Positions 36,400-45,154 of a stretch of DNA of 63,038 bases are shown here, one piece after another; position 1 is the first letter of the stretch; each line of letters starts with the position of its first letter. Source of the DNA: Flavobacteriales bacterium UBA4110 (GTDB lineage Bacteria > Bacteroidota > Bacteroidia > Flavobacteriales > Weeksellaceae); the NCBI GenBank assembly GCA_002383165.1, contig DFXK01000010.1, positions 2,296 through 65,333 on the forward strand, read 5' to 3'. The translations under genes were made by a program, and so were the position numbers. The notes beneath the pieces were generated by a model. That model was not told where the DNA came from. It ran no database searches and was given only the letters and a program-made list of their open reading frames with translations.

Positions 36400-37243
36400 C
36401 TTTTTTGATTTGTACTTTTAAGGTATCATCAATCTTCTGAACCTCAGATTTTTTAAGATTTCTAACCACAAAGACCTTACTTAATTTACCTATTTTCTCG
36501 CTCAGTTCAACAGAAATATCCCAAAAACCTGTCTTGCTATCCACTTCGTAACCAGCAACAGTTCCCACCATAATTCCCGCAGGAAAAATAGAAGATTTTC
36601 CATCGGTGACTACGGTGTCTCCCACTTTCAGCGGAACGTATTTAGGAACATCAGACAGTGTCATTGTACGGGAATCATCACCTTTCCAAGATAACGTTCC
36701 GAAGTAACCGGATTTTTTGAGCGCTGCGCTGATCTTTATTTTGTTCATACTCAGTACAGACTGAACCAAAGCGTAATTATCGGTCGTATTGATAACGATT
36801 CCGGCAATTCCCCTTGGTGCAATTACGCCCATCTTGGAATTAACACCCTGAAGTTTTCCTCTATTTATAGTAAAATAATTATCCTTCCTATTGATGCTAT
36901 TGAAGACCACTTCACCATCCACAAAAGTATAGATTTGTCCGCCTCCAATGGTATCATAAACTCTTCGGAAACTAGGATTTTTTGCATTTTCCTTTCCGTA
37001 AAGTTGCAGCATCAACGCTTTGTTTTGCACAACAAGGTCTTCATTGATTTGTTTCAGCTTAAGATAAGATGTTCCTTCATCAATATAGCCCGAAACCCAG
37101 GAGTTGAAAGCTGCCGTTTTAGCTGCAAGGAAACTTTGTTGCATTGAGTTTTTGCTGAATATCAATACAACTGCAACCAATTGTAGAAATATAAAGAACA
37201 CAAATAATGCATTCTTGGAAAAAAATCTCAGCAGAGCGCCCAT
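36389..37243 (-). CDS. mreC: rod shape-determining protein MreC
   Basis: 284 residues. One membrane span (about 11-29), a coiled coil (about 60-85), then the two beta-barrel domains ('FTINRGKLQGVNSKMGVIAPRGIAGIVINTTDNYALVQSVL'). MreC is the periplasmic scaffold of the elongasome. A 98-base gap with short TGATTGATAAATGA-type repeats separates it from mreB, so a second promoter is possible. Confidence 0.94.
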   Translation of the reverse strand: MGALLRFFSKNALFVFFIFLQLVAVVLIFSKNSMQQSFLAAKTAAFNSWVSGYIDEGTSYLKLKQINEDLVVQNKALMLQLYGKENAKNPSFRRVYDTIGGGQIYTFVDGEVVFNSINRKDNYFTINRGKLQGVNSKMGVIAPRGIAGIVINTTDNYALVQSVLSMNKIKISAALKKSGYFGTLSWKGDDSRTMTLSDVPKYVPLKVGDTVVTDGKSSIFPAGIMVGTVAGYEVDSKTGFWDISVELSEKIGKLSKVFVVRNLKKSEVQKIDDTLKVQIKKDGQ

Positions 37244-37341
37244 CTAAATTATAAATGATAATTGATGATTGATAAATGATTTTCTGGATTCGATTTCAGA
37301 AGTATCAAAAATTTACAATCATTACAATTTTAAGAAGATTA

Positions 37342-38367
37342 TTATTTGATTAAGAAATTGAATTTGTCCATATTTTTAAGAGCAATTCCGGTTCCGCGAA
37401 CCACCGCTCTCAATGGGTCTTCAGCAACAAATACAGGAAGTCCCGTTTTTCTGTGAAGCCTGTCTGCCAAACCTCTCAAAAGAGCACCACCTCCTGCAAG
37501 ATAGATTCCGGTTTTGTAGATATCCGCAGCCAATTCCGGAGGAGTCAAAGATAAAGTTTCCATTACCGCATCCTCAATTCTGATGATCGATTTATCAAGA
37601 GCCTTAGCAATTTCTTTATAATTCACCATAATCTCTTTTGGCTTCCCAGTAATCAAATCTCTACCTTGTACAGGAATATCATCAATTGGAACATCCAATT
37701 CCTCCACTGCAGAACCAACCTCCAGTTTAATTCTCTCAGCTGTTCTCTCTCCGATATATAAATTATGATGTGTTCTCAGGTAATAAGCAATATCATTAGT
37801 GAAAACATCACCTGCTATTTTCACAGATTTATCGCAAACAATTCCGCCAAGAGCTACTACAGCAATTTCCGTTGTTCCACCACCTATGTCGATAATCATA
37901 TTCCCTTCCGGTTTCTGAACATCTATCCCAACCCCTATAGCAGCTGCCATTGGCTCGTAAATCAAACGAACTTCTTTGGCATTCACTTTTTGAGCTGAAT
38001 CTCTAACCGCTCTTTTTTCAACTTCAGTAATACCTGAAGGAATACAAATCACGATTCTAAGTGCTGGTTGAAAAAGTTTCCCTTTGATACCTGGAATCTG
38101 CTTTATGAATTCCTTAATCATATGCTCGGATGCGTGAAAATCTGCAATCACACCATCCTTCAGAGGACGTATTGTCTTGATGTCTTCGTGGGTTTTCCCC
38201 TGCATATGTTTTGCCTGTTCTCCCACTGCAATCGGCTTACCCGACGAACGCTCTATCGCCACGATAGAAGGCTGATCCACAACGATCTTGTTGTTATGTA
38301 TAATTAGCGTATTTGCCGTCCCTAAGTCAATCGCAATCTCTTGCGTGAACATATCCAATAAACCCAT
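37342..38367 (-). CDS. mreB: cell-shape actin homologue MreB
   Basis: 341 residues. Actin-fold phosphate loops 'AIDLGTANTLI' and 'IIDIGGGTTEIAVVA', and the adenosine motif 'GIYLAGGGALLRGL'. A hydrophobic loop 'MGLLDMFTQE' at the start fits a membrane-touching N-terminus. It makes filaments that steer the elongasome. First gene of mreB-mreC-mreD-mrdA-rodA, with a -7 box just upstream. Confidence 0.97.
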   Translation of the reverse strand: MGLLDMFTQEIAIDLGTANTLIIHNNKIVVDQPSIVAIERSSGKPIAVGEQAKHMQGKTHEDIKTIRPLKDGVIADFHASEHMIKEFIKQIPGIKGKLFQPALRIVICIPSGITEVEKRAVRDSAQKVNAKEVRLIYEPMAAAIGVGIDVQKPEGNMIIDIGGGTTEIAVVALGGIVCDKSVKIAGDVFTNDIAYYLRTHHNLYIGERTAERIKLEVGSAVEELDVPIDDIPVQGRDLITGKPKEIMVNYKEIAKALDKSIIRIEDAVMETLSLTPPELAADIYKTGIYLAGGGALLRGLADRLHRKTGLPVFVAEDPLRAVVRGTGIALKNMDKFNFLIK

Positions 38368-38392
38368 TTCCGTTCAATAATTATTAAGTTTA

Positions 38393-38400
38393 CAAAGATA
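38393..38400 (-). promoter_or_regulatory. -7 box (TATCTTTG) for mreB
   Basis: An exact TAnnTTTG match on the minus strand, 25 bases before the ATG. Confidence 0.6.
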
Positions 38401-38608
38401 TAAATTTAGATATATTCTATAGATGCAATTCCATTTTTTTTGGTTAAAATTTTATTAAAATTTCGAGTTGTACATTATAAAAATTGCAAAAAAATTTTAG
38501 GAAATTGATATTTAGATATGAGCTTTGGTTTAAGCATTTTAATAAATAATATAGATTTTTTCAATTCAGTAAACTGATATTCATCATCAACCTTAGTTAT
38601 AAAAATCG

Positions 38609-38616
38609 TAAATTTG
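38609..38616 (+). promoter_or_regulatory. -7 box (TAAATTTG) for the hem genes
   Basis: An exact TAnnTTTG match 12 bases upstream of the hemA ATG at 38629. An in-frame TTG at 38614 lies inside the box and is not the start. Confidence 0.6.
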
Positions 38617-38628
38617 CCCACTGAAAAA

Positions 38629-39918
38629 ATGAGCCAAAGAAATAAATTTCACCAGACTTCTGATTTTGCTGTTCTCAGCATCAGCTATGAGAAAGCCGAT
38701 GCCGAAACTCGTGGCCGTTTTGCATTCTTTGACGAACACATCAAATCTTTTGTGAATCAGATCCATGAGCAGGATTATGGTGATGCCTTTGTGGTATCTA
38801 CTTGCAATAGGACAGAAATCTATTCCACTACAAAAAATTACCTTCACATTGCGGAATTATACTGTAATACTGTAGGTGTAAGCCTTTCCGAATTCCTAAA
38901 ATATGTAAATGTAATCCAGCGTGAAGATGCTTTGTTTCATCTTTTTCGTGTGGCCGCAGGTCTGGAAAGCCAGATTATTGGTGACTTTGAAATCGTTTCG
39001 CAGATCAAAAATGCTTATAATCGTTTTAAAAAATATAAGGATTTTTCTAATCCTTATCTCGAGCGTGCGATTAACTCATCCATTCAGATTTCGAAAAGAA
39101 TTAAAAATGAAACTGGAATTAGCACTGGTTCTGCTTCGGTTTCATATGCTGCGGTTCATTATATCTTAAATAATACGAGACACATCCACGAAAAAAATAT
39201 TCTCCTTCTAGGCGTTGGAGAAATTGGACAAAACACCATTGACAATCTCGTAAAGCATATCTATCAGCCCAAAATCAAAATAGCCAACCGTTCTTTTGAA
39301 AAAGCGGAAAAAATTGCTGATAAATACAACATTCCACAAATCGATTTCAATAGTTTTCCAGAAGAACTAAAACAAACTGATGTTCTAATTGTAGCAACAG
39401 GCGCACAGAAATATATTATTGATGAATCCAATTTTCCTAAAGATAAAGAAATGTTGGTCATCGATTTATCAATTCCGAATAACGTGCAGAAAGAAATTGG
39501 AAGCTGGGAAAACGTGACTTTGATAGACGTGGATCAACTTTCGCAAACCATCAAAGCGACGATGGAACAGCGCAAGAAGGAAATCCCAAAAGCGGAAGGC
39601 ATCATTAAAGAAATGGCGAAGGACTTTGTAGATTGGGAAAAGAAAAGAAAGCTTGCCCCTAATATTAACCATTTCAAAAATTCGCTCAAAAAAATCGAGG
39701 AGCACGAGATGCATAATATTCATAAAAAATTCAATTACGCCAAGATTGAAGATATGGAATTATCTAATAAATTAGTGCAGAAACTAACCAACAGATTTGC
39801 AAAATACATCCTGGAAAATCCATTACGGGCGACTGAGGTCACAAAACTGATGGAAGAAATCCTTGACATCCATAAACAAGAATCCGATGAACAAAATAAG
39901 AATAGGAACCAGAAATAG
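38629..39918 (+). CDS. hemA: glutamyl-tRNA reductase
   Basis: 429 residues from the ATG at 38629. The catalytic cysteine is in 'VVSTCNRTEIY' (about Cys59). The NADPH-binding 'ILLLGVGEIGQNTIDNL' lies near 185, and the C-terminal dimerisation helix follows. It makes glutamate-1-semialdehyde, the first committed step of C5-pathway haem synthesis. hemC begins 32 bases before its stop. The 'hemL' partner gene is not in the window. Confidence 0.97.
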   Translation: MSQRNKFHQTSDFAVLSISYEKADAETRGRFAFFDEHIKSFVNQIHEQDYGDAFVVSTCNRTEIYSTTKNYLHIAELYCNTVGVSLSEFLKYVNVIQREDALFHLFRVAAGLESQIIGDFEIVSQIKNAYNRFKKYKDFSNPYLERAINSSIQISKRIKNETGISTGSASVSYAAVHYILNNTRHIHEKNILLLGVGEIGQNTIDNLVKHIYQPKIKIANRSFEKAEKIADKYNIPQIDFNSFPEELKQTDVLIVATGAQKYIIDESNFPKDKEMLVIDLSIPNNVQKEIGSWENVTLIDVDQLSQTIKATMEQRKKEIPKAEGIIKEMAKDFVDWEKKRKLAPNINHFKNSLKKIEEHEMHNIHKKFNYAKIEDMELSNKLVQKLTNRFAKYILENPLRATEVTKLMEEILDIHKQESDEQNKNRNQK

Positions 39919-40795
39919 TCCACTTGCGCTTTGGCAGGCTCAAGAAGTTGAATCAAAATTACAAAACCTTGGTTTCGAAACCGAGATTGTTCCTATTATA
40001 AGTTCCGGCGATAAAAATCTGGACCAACCGCTTTATGCATTGGGAATCACGGGAGTTTTCACAAAAGATTTGGACATCGCTTTATTAAATAAGGAAATTG
40101 ACATCGCCGTTCATTCATTAAAAGATGTTCCGACGCAATTACCTAATAATATTCAGATTTCTGCAGTTTTGGAAAGAGATTTTCCGGAAGATGTTTTGGT
40201 AAGAAATAATGATGCGGAACCTTTGGATTTGGAAGTTCTGAAAATCGCGACCAGCAGTTTGAGAAGACGTGCTTTTTGGTTAAAAGAATTTCCTGAAACC
40301 GAATTCACAGACATCCGAGGAAACGTTCAGACACGTTTGAAAAAACTAGATGATGGAATTGCCGATGCTACGATTTTTTCTCTAGCAGGAATCAAAAGAA
40401 TGAATCTGGATATCCAATATGAACAGATTCCGTTCTTATTACAAGCACCTTCGCAAGGTGTTGTTGCGATTGCGAGTTTATCTGATAATGATGAGCTGAA
40501 TGAAAGTTTAAAAACAATTTCACATAAAGAAACCGAAATCTGTGTGACGATAGAAAGAGAATTTTTGAAAACGTTGGAAGGCGGTTGTACAGCTCCAATT
40601 GGTGCAAAAGCTGAAATGGTTAACGGACAAATTAGATTCCTAGGAAGACTTTGTTCTCTTGATGGAAAAGACTGCATTGATACTGATGAGATTTTTGACT
40701 GGAACGATTCTGAAAACTTCGGAGAAAAAATTGCTTTGGAAGTTCTGAAAAATGGAGGCAAGGAACTGATGGACGAAATTAGAAAAAGCTTATAA
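39887..40795 (+). CDS. hemC: hydroxymethylbilane synthase (porphobilinogen deaminase)
   Basis: 302 residues from the ATG at 39887, which gives the standard start MNKIRIGTRNSPLALWQA. Dipyrromethane cofactor Cys234 is in 'EGGCTAPIGA'. The substrate-binding 'TSSLRRRA' and 'DIRGNVQTRLKKL' are intact. It joins four porphobilinogens. Translation is coupled to hemA through the overlap. A hairpin follows the stop. Confidence 0.97.
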   Translation: MNKIRIGTRNSPLALWQAQEVESKLQNLGFETEIVPIISSGDKNLDQPLYALGITGVFTKDLDIALLNKEIDIAVHSLKDVPTQLPNNIQISAVLERDFPEDVLVRNNDAEPLDLEVLKIATSSLRRRAFWLKEFPETEFTDIRGNVQTRLKKLDDGIADATIFSLAGIKRMNLDIQYEQIPFLLQAPSQGVVAIASLSDNDELNESLKTISHKETEICVTIEREFLKTLEGGCTAPIGAKAEMVNGQIRFLGRLCSLDGKDCIDTDEIFDWNDSENFGEKIALEVLKNGGKELMDEIRKSL

Positions 40796-40799
40796 AAAA

Positions 40800-40920
40800 T
40801 TAAATATCGCAAAGGCGCAATATTTTTACCTTTACAATGTTAAAAGTCGCCAAGTTTGACCTTTGCGACTTTTTTATAAAATTAAATTTACAATACTTCG
40901 CGACTTTGCGTTAAAATCAA
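40800..40920 (+). terminator. hairpin (40842-40876) in a GCAAAG-type repeat spacer between hemC and hemD
   Basis: Arms AAAAGTCGCCAAG (40842-40854) and CTTTGCGACTTTT (40861-40873), with one mismatch and a T6 run, could end or attenuate transcription after hemC. The flanks carry further copies of the same words: CGCAAAGGCGCAA (40809 on) and CGCGACTTTGCGTT just before hemD. Confidence 0.7.
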
Positions 40921-41613
40921 ATGAAAATCCTTTTTACAAAATCACTGGACAAAGAAAAGGTTTCTGAGAAATTAGGAACACTTGCACTGAGCGGAGTCGA
41001 AGTGTCGGTTGATTTTGTTGAAGTTATTAATACCGAATTTATAAAAACTAAAACTTTCGGTTTAAAAAATAATTCATTGATTTTCACAAGTGTGAATGGC
41101 GTAAAAGCTTTTTTCAACAACGGATTTTCACCAAATGAAAACTTTGCTGAACCAAAAAATTACAACAAAATCTACGTTGTTGGTTCGCAAACTAAAAAAG
41201 AATTAAGACAGCATAATTTTGGAACTTTTAAACTTTGTAAAAATGCCAGTGAGCTTTCAAATTTCATAACAGAAAATTCTGTAAACGAGAAGTTTCTGCA
41301 TTTCTGTGGCGATATTGCGCTTGATATCTTGGATGAGAAATTGCCGTTGCAAAATATTTCTTACAAAAAAATCCCTGTTTATAAGACAGAACTACTCTAT
41401 CCGAAAATCGATGAGAAATATCAGGCGATAGTTTTCTTCAGTCCGAGCGGAGTTCGTAGTTTTGCGAAGTTTAATAATTTGGATGGTATGCAGATTTTTT
41501 CGATTGGAAAAACCACAACTTCTGAATTGGAAAAACTAACTGATAATAAAATAATTACAAGCTCAAAAAATACTTTAGCAGATTTATTGAATTTGATTAA
41601 AATCAGTATTTAA
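40921..41613 (+). CDS. hemD: uroporphyrinogen-III synthase
   Basis: 230 residues with a two-lobed, poorly conserved pattern. 'LIFTSVNGVKAFF' near 55, 'YVVGSQTKKELRQHNF' near 92, 'FLHFCGDIALDIL' and 'IVFFSPSGVRSFAKF' near 180 match HemD. It closes hydroxymethylbilane with D-ring inversion. The place between hemC and hemE agrees. The RhuM-Fic gene starts seven bases after the stop. Confidence 0.9.
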   Translation: MKILFTKSLDKEKVSEKLGTLALSGVEVSVDFVEVINTEFIKTKTFGLKNNSLIFTSVNGVKAFFNNGFSPNENFAEPKNYNKIYVVGSQTKKELRQHNFGTFKLCKNASELSNFITENSVNEKFLHFCGDIALDILDEKLPLQNISYKKIPVYKTELLYPKIDEKYQAIVFFSPSGVRSFAKFNNLDGMQIFSIGKTTTSELEKLTDNKIITSSKNTLADLLNLIKISI

Positions 41614-41620
41614 TTTACAA

Positions 41621-42592
41621 ATGAAGTCTATTGAAATTTACACTCCAACAAATGGCGATACTCAAATTGAAGTTCAATTTGAGAAAGATACTGTTTGGCT
41701 AAATCTTAATCAGATTTCTGAACTTTTTGGAAGAGATAAATCTGTAATTTCTAGACACTTTAATAATATTTTCAAAGAAGGAGAACTAGATAAAGTTTCA
41801 ACTGTTGCAAAAAATGCAACAGTTCAACAAGAAGGAAGTAGAGAAGTTTCAAGAGAAGTAGAATATTATAATTTAGATGCAATCTTATCTGTTGGTTATA
41901 GAGTTAATTCCAAACAAGGAACACAATTTAGAATTTGGGCTTCTCAAAGACTGAAAGAATATCTACTAGAAGGTGTAAGTATTAATACCAAAAGATTACA
42001 AGAATTAGAAAAGATTGTCAATATAATAGAAAGCGCTGAATCCGCTGATCTCAATCAACTTTCTGAAGCCAAAGGCCTACTTAATATTTTAAATAATTAT
42101 ACAAAAAGCTTTATTCTTCTTAATCAATTTGACAGCTCTTCATTAGAACTTAACCACCTCGAAGAGAATATCACTTATGAGATTGATTACAACGAGTCAA
42201 TATTAGCCATTGAAGTTCTAAAAAAAGAATTAATAAAAAAGAAAGAAGCATCTGAACTTTTTGGAAATCAAAAAGATAAAACTTTCGAAGGAATATTGAA
42301 AAGTATTACTCAGACGTTCGACAGCCAATATTTGTATCCAAGTATTGAAGAACAAGCTTCTAACTTACTATATTTTATAATAAAAAATCATCCCTTTTCT
42401 GATGGCAACAAAAGAATTGGGGCTTTTATTTTCATTTGGTTTTTAGAAAAAAACAAACATCTCCTTAAAAAAAATGGAGAACAAAAAATCAACGACAATG
42501 CTTTAACTGCTTTAGCATTACTTATTGCTCAAAGTAATCCGAGTGATAAAGAATTAATGATAAAATTAATTTGTAATCTGATTACAAACTAA
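41621..42592 (+). CDS. RhuM-Fic/DOC fusion protein
   Basis: 323 residues. The N-terminal part (about 1-130) is the RhuM domain, with a predicted helix-turn-helix-like 'WLNLNQISELFGRDKSVISRHFNNIF' and 'NLDAILSVGYRVNSKQGTQFRIWASQRLKEYL', as in KilA-N/ANT-like phage regulators. A helical linker follows. The C-terminal Fic/Doc domain carries HPFSDGNKR (257-265), with the catalytic His and the nucleotide-binding Asn-Lys-Arg intact. Fic enzymes move AMP or phosphate onto proteins. Squeezed between hemD and hemE with gaps of 7 and 9 bases. No antitoxin gene is visible nearby, so self-control is likely. Target unknown. Confidence 0.9.
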   Translation: MKSIEIYTPTNGDTQIEVQFEKDTVWLNLNQISELFGRDKSVISRHFNNIFKEGELDKVSTVAKNATVQQEGSREVSREVEYYNLDAILSVGYRVNSKQGTQFRIWASQRLKEYLLEGVSINTKRLQELEKIVNIIESAESADLNQLSEAKGLLNILNNYTKSFILLNQFDSSSLELNHLEENITYEIDYNESILAIEVLKKELIKKKEASELFGNQKDKTFEGILKSITQTFDSQYLYPSIEEQASNLLYFIIKNHPFSDGNKRIGAFIFIWFLEKNKHLLKKNGEQKINDNALTALALLIAQSNPSDKELMIKLICNLITN

Positions 42593-42601
42593 AATATAAA
42601 A

Positions 42602-43627
42602 ATGATTAAAAACGACCTATATTTAAAAGCACTTCGCGGGGAAACCGTGGAAAGACCGCCAGTTTGGATGATGAGACAAGCCGGAAGATACTTGCCGGAA
42701 TTCATCGCTTTGCGTGACAAATACGACTTTTTCACAAGATGTCAAACGCCGGAATTAGCTTCGGAAATCACGGTTCAGCCGATTAGAAGATTTCCTTTGG
42801 ATGCCGCGATTTTGTTCTCGGACATTTTGGTAGTTCCACAAGCAATGGGAATCGATTTCAAAATGAAAGAATCGGTTGGGCCTTGGTTGGATGAACCTAT
42901 CAGAACTGCTCAGCAAGTTGACAACGTTATCGTTCCTGATGTAAATGATACTTTGGGTTACGTTTTTGATGCGATAGAAATGACTTTGGAAAAGTTGGAT
43001 AATGAGATTCCGTTGATTGGATTCGCTGGTTCGCCTTGGACCATTTTCTGTTATTGCATAGAAGGTAGAGGTTCTAAGGATTTCAATATTGCGAAATCAT
43101 TTTGTTTTCTACAGCCAGAAGCGGCGCACAAATTATTACAAAAAATCACGGATACAACGATTGCTTACCTGAAAAGAAAAGTAGAAAAAGGTGTTTCCGC
43201 TGTTCAGGTTTTCGATTCTTGGGGCGGAATGCTTTCTCCAGCAGATTATCAGGAATTTTCTTGGCAATATATCAATCAGATTGTCGAAGCATTAGCACCT
43301 TTGACGCACGTTGTGGTTTTCGGGAAAGGTTGCTGGTTTGCTTTGGACGAAATGACAAAATCCAAAGCTTCTGCAGTTGGTGTGGATTGGACAATTACTC
43401 CGGAATTAGCGAGACAAATCACGAATAATGCTGTGACATTGCAAGGGAATTTTGATCCGTCAAGATTACATTCGAAGCCAGAAACGATTAGAAAAATGGT
43501 TCACGAAATGATTAACCGTTTTGGAAAAGATAAATACATCGTCAACCTCGGACACGGGATTTTACCAAATATTCCAGTAGAAAATGCCGAAGCTTTTATA
43601 AAAGCGGTGGTTGAATGGAAACCATAA
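42602..43627 (+). CDS. hemE: uroporphyrinogen decarboxylase
   Basis: 341 residues. The N-terminal signature 'PPVWMMRQAGRYLPEF' and the later 'GFAGSPWTIFCYCIEG' are intact, as is 'FDSWGGMLSP'. It decarboxylates uroporphyrinogen III to coproporphyrinogen III. End of the hem cluster, followed by a strong terminator. Confidence 0.97.
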   Translation: MIKNDLYLKALRGETVERPPVWMMRQAGRYLPEFIALRDKYDFFTRCQTPELASEITVQPIRRFPLDAAILFSDILVVPQAMGIDFKMKESVGPWLDEPIRTAQQVDNVIVPDVNDTLGYVFDAIEMTLEKLDNEIPLIGFAGSPWTIFCYCIEGRGSKDFNIAKSFCFLQPEAAHKLLQKITDTTIAYLKRKVEKGVSAVQVFDSWGGMLSPADYQEFSWQYINQIVEALAPLTHVVVFGKGCWFALDEMTKSKASAVGVDWTITPELARQITNNAVTLQGNFDPSRLHSKPETIRKMVHEMINRFGKDKYIVNLGHGILPNIPVENAEAFIKAVVEWKP

Positions 43628-43632
43628 ACAAC

Positions 43633-43666
43633 AAAAAAGGAGCAAATTAATTTGCTCCTTTTTTTT
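43633..43666. terminator. bidirectional terminator after hemE
   Basis: A 12-bp arm pair (AAGGAGCAAATT / AATTTGCTCCTT, 43637-43660) with an A6 run before and T8 after. It touches the stop codon of the convergent small gene at 43665. Confidence 0.9.
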
Positions 43667-43964
43667 ATTCTAATTGTCCTGGTGCAGGTTCCTGAGGTTT
43701 TAAGGATTCATTATTCAAACCATCTCTTGGTGGTTGCATTCTTTTCCTAGTTTTATCATCTTCAATTTTCTGTCTTTGATTAAGATTGAATGTATCTTTC
43801 TTATTCATTTCCATAATTTGAGAGGATGTATCCATTTTCATCTCCGTCGATTTCAGATTTTGCTCTGCTTTCGATCTCATATTATCTTTTTGGGGAGTCG
43901 TTTGTGCGTTCATCAATAATGTTCCAAACACTAGAAATGCTCCTGCAATCATTAACTTTTTCAT
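43665..43964 (-). CDS. small secreted protein of unknown function
   Basis: 99 residues. A signal peptide (1-20, ending MNAQ) is followed by a polar, Lys/Met/Gln/Pro-rich chain with no domain I recognise. Likely periplasmic and disordered. The stop codon lies in the tail of the hemE terminator, so the mRNA end is shared. Confidence 0.65.
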   Translation of the reverse strand: MKKLMIAGAFLVFGTLLMNAQTTPQKDNMRSKAEQNLKSTEMKMDTSSQIMEMNKKDTFNLNQRQKIEDDKTRKRMQPPRDGLNNESLKPQEPAPGQLE

Positions 43965-44060
43965 AACAATTATTTAGTGTTAATAAGAAGTCTCAAACAC
44001 TAAACCATATTATGCTAAATTTAAGAAGCTATAAGATTTTTGGGAAAACTTTAGCACAGC

Positions 44061-44549
44061 TTACTTTTCTAAAACTTGCCTTAGTTTTTCAACAAAAACA
44101 TAAGCTGCAGGACAAATCAAAGTATTTTTGATGGTGAGATTATTGATTTGATAAATCTTCTTGCGATCTGTGTGAGGATATTCTCTACAAGCTTTTGGAC
44201 GAACATCATAGATTGAGCAAGTATTGTCATCATTCAGGAAAAAGCAAGGTAAATTTTGCAGGACTTTATCATTGTCTTCATCTACTCTCAGAAACTTGGA
44301 TTCAAAATCTGCTTGTTTCATCCTAAGATGTTTTGAGATTCTGTCGATATCTTTTTCTATATAAAGCGGACCTGTAGTTTTACAGCAATTGGCACAACTG
44401 AGACAATCGATTTCTTCGAATGTTTCCTCGTGCTTTTCTAAGACCAGATAATCCAGATTCTTGGGCGGTTTCTTTTTGAGTCCGTCCAAAAACTTTTTAT
44501 GCTCTTTTTGTTTTTGTTGTGCTTGCTTTTTATATAAATCAAGATCCAT
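44061..44549 (-). CDS. YkgJ family cysteine-cluster protein
   Basis: 162 residues. The family motif is 'CLSCANCC' (CxxCxxCC) near 48-55. A second cysteine pair lies in 'LPCFFLNDDNTCSIYDVRPKACREYP'. The proteins are thought to bind zinc or iron; the role is unproven. A basic helical N-terminus precedes the motif. Divergent from the truncated haemoglobin gene. Confidence 0.88.
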   Translation of the reverse strand: MDLDLYKKQAQQKQKEHKKFLDGLKKKPPKNLDYLVLEKHEETFEEIDCLSCANCCKTTGPLYIEKDIDRISKHLRMKQADFESKFLRVDEDNDKVLQNLPCFFLNDDNTCSIYDVRPKACREYPHTDRKKIYQINNLTIKNTLICPAAYVFVEKLRQVLEK

Positions 44550-44618
44550 TTTGCAAAATTAGTGGTTTTTCAAACAAAAACTGACATTAATCTTATTTCA
44601 AACTGATTCAAAAAGTGA

Positions 44619-44626
44619 TAACTTTG
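44619..44626 (+). promoter_or_regulatory. -7 box (TAACTTTG) for the truncated haemoglobin gene
   Basis: An exact TAnnTTTG match 20 bases upstream of the ATG. Confidence 0.6.
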
Positions 44627-44646
44627 ATAGAAAAAAATATCTAATT

Positions 44647-45027
44647 ATGAAAGATATTACAAGCAGAGAAGATGTTGAGTTTCTTGTAAAAGAATTCTAT
44701 GACCAAGTTATTAAAGATGATTTAATCGGATTCTTTTTCACAGATGTTGCAAAGATTGACCTCAGCAAACATCTTCCGAAAATGTATAATTTTTGGGAAA
44801 GTATTCTTTTGGGAAATCCGGTTTATGAAGGTCATCCAATGGCGAAGCATTTTCCAATCAATGAAGTTGCTGCGTTGGAAGAGAAACATTTTAACCGTTG
44901 GTTACAGATTTGGGAGAAAACAGTTCATGATAATTTTGAAGGCGAAAATGCTGAAAATGCCATTGCAAGAGCACTGAATATCGCCAGAATTATGAGTTTC
45001 AAAATGTCAAATGCGAGGAGAAACTAA
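44647..45027 (+). CDS. group III truncated haemoglobin
   Basis: 126 residues, a 2-on-2 globin. The proximal haem ligand is His81 in 'EEKHFNRWLQIW'. The distal side has 'MYNFWESILLGNPVYEGHPMAKH'. Group III members are often peroxide or nitric-oxide related; the exact job here is unknown. Not in an operon. Confidence 0.92.
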   Translation: MKDITSREDVEFLVKEFYDQVIKDDLIGFFFTDVAKIDLSKHLPKMYNFWESILLGNPVYEGHPMAKHFPINEVAALEEKHFNRWLQIWEKTVHDNFEGENAENAIARALNIARIMSFKMSNARRN

Positions 45028-45039
45028 ATTTTTAAACCC

Positions 45040-45115
45040 AAAGTCCGCAAAGTTTTTTTTCAAAATCACTAAATGTTTTAAGGTTCGCAAAGACGTAAAA
45101 CTTATCAAAGAAAAA
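45040..45115. repeat. degenerate GCAAAG-type intergenic repeat
   Basis: The 127-base gap after the haemoglobin gene holds AAGTCCGCAAAGTTTT and AAGGTTCGCAAAGACG, similar to words at 40800-40920. The phrase AATGTTTTAAGGTTC also occurs at about 26566. No gene here. Confidence 0.5.
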
Positions 45116-45154
45116 CAAGTTTGTAACATTCATAAATATTAAAAAATATATCTT

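Noticed and set aside
38614..38628. Longer hemA start at a TTG codon (and similar extensions of glmM at 22194 and nth at 55354)
   Set aside because: Each TTG is the end of a TAnnTTTG promoter box, so it is upstream of or at the transcription start.
41621..42592. Toxin-antitoxin pair around the Fic gene
   Set aside because: No small antitoxin gene lies beside it; both neighbours are haem synthesis genes, so only a single RhuM-Fic gene is supported.
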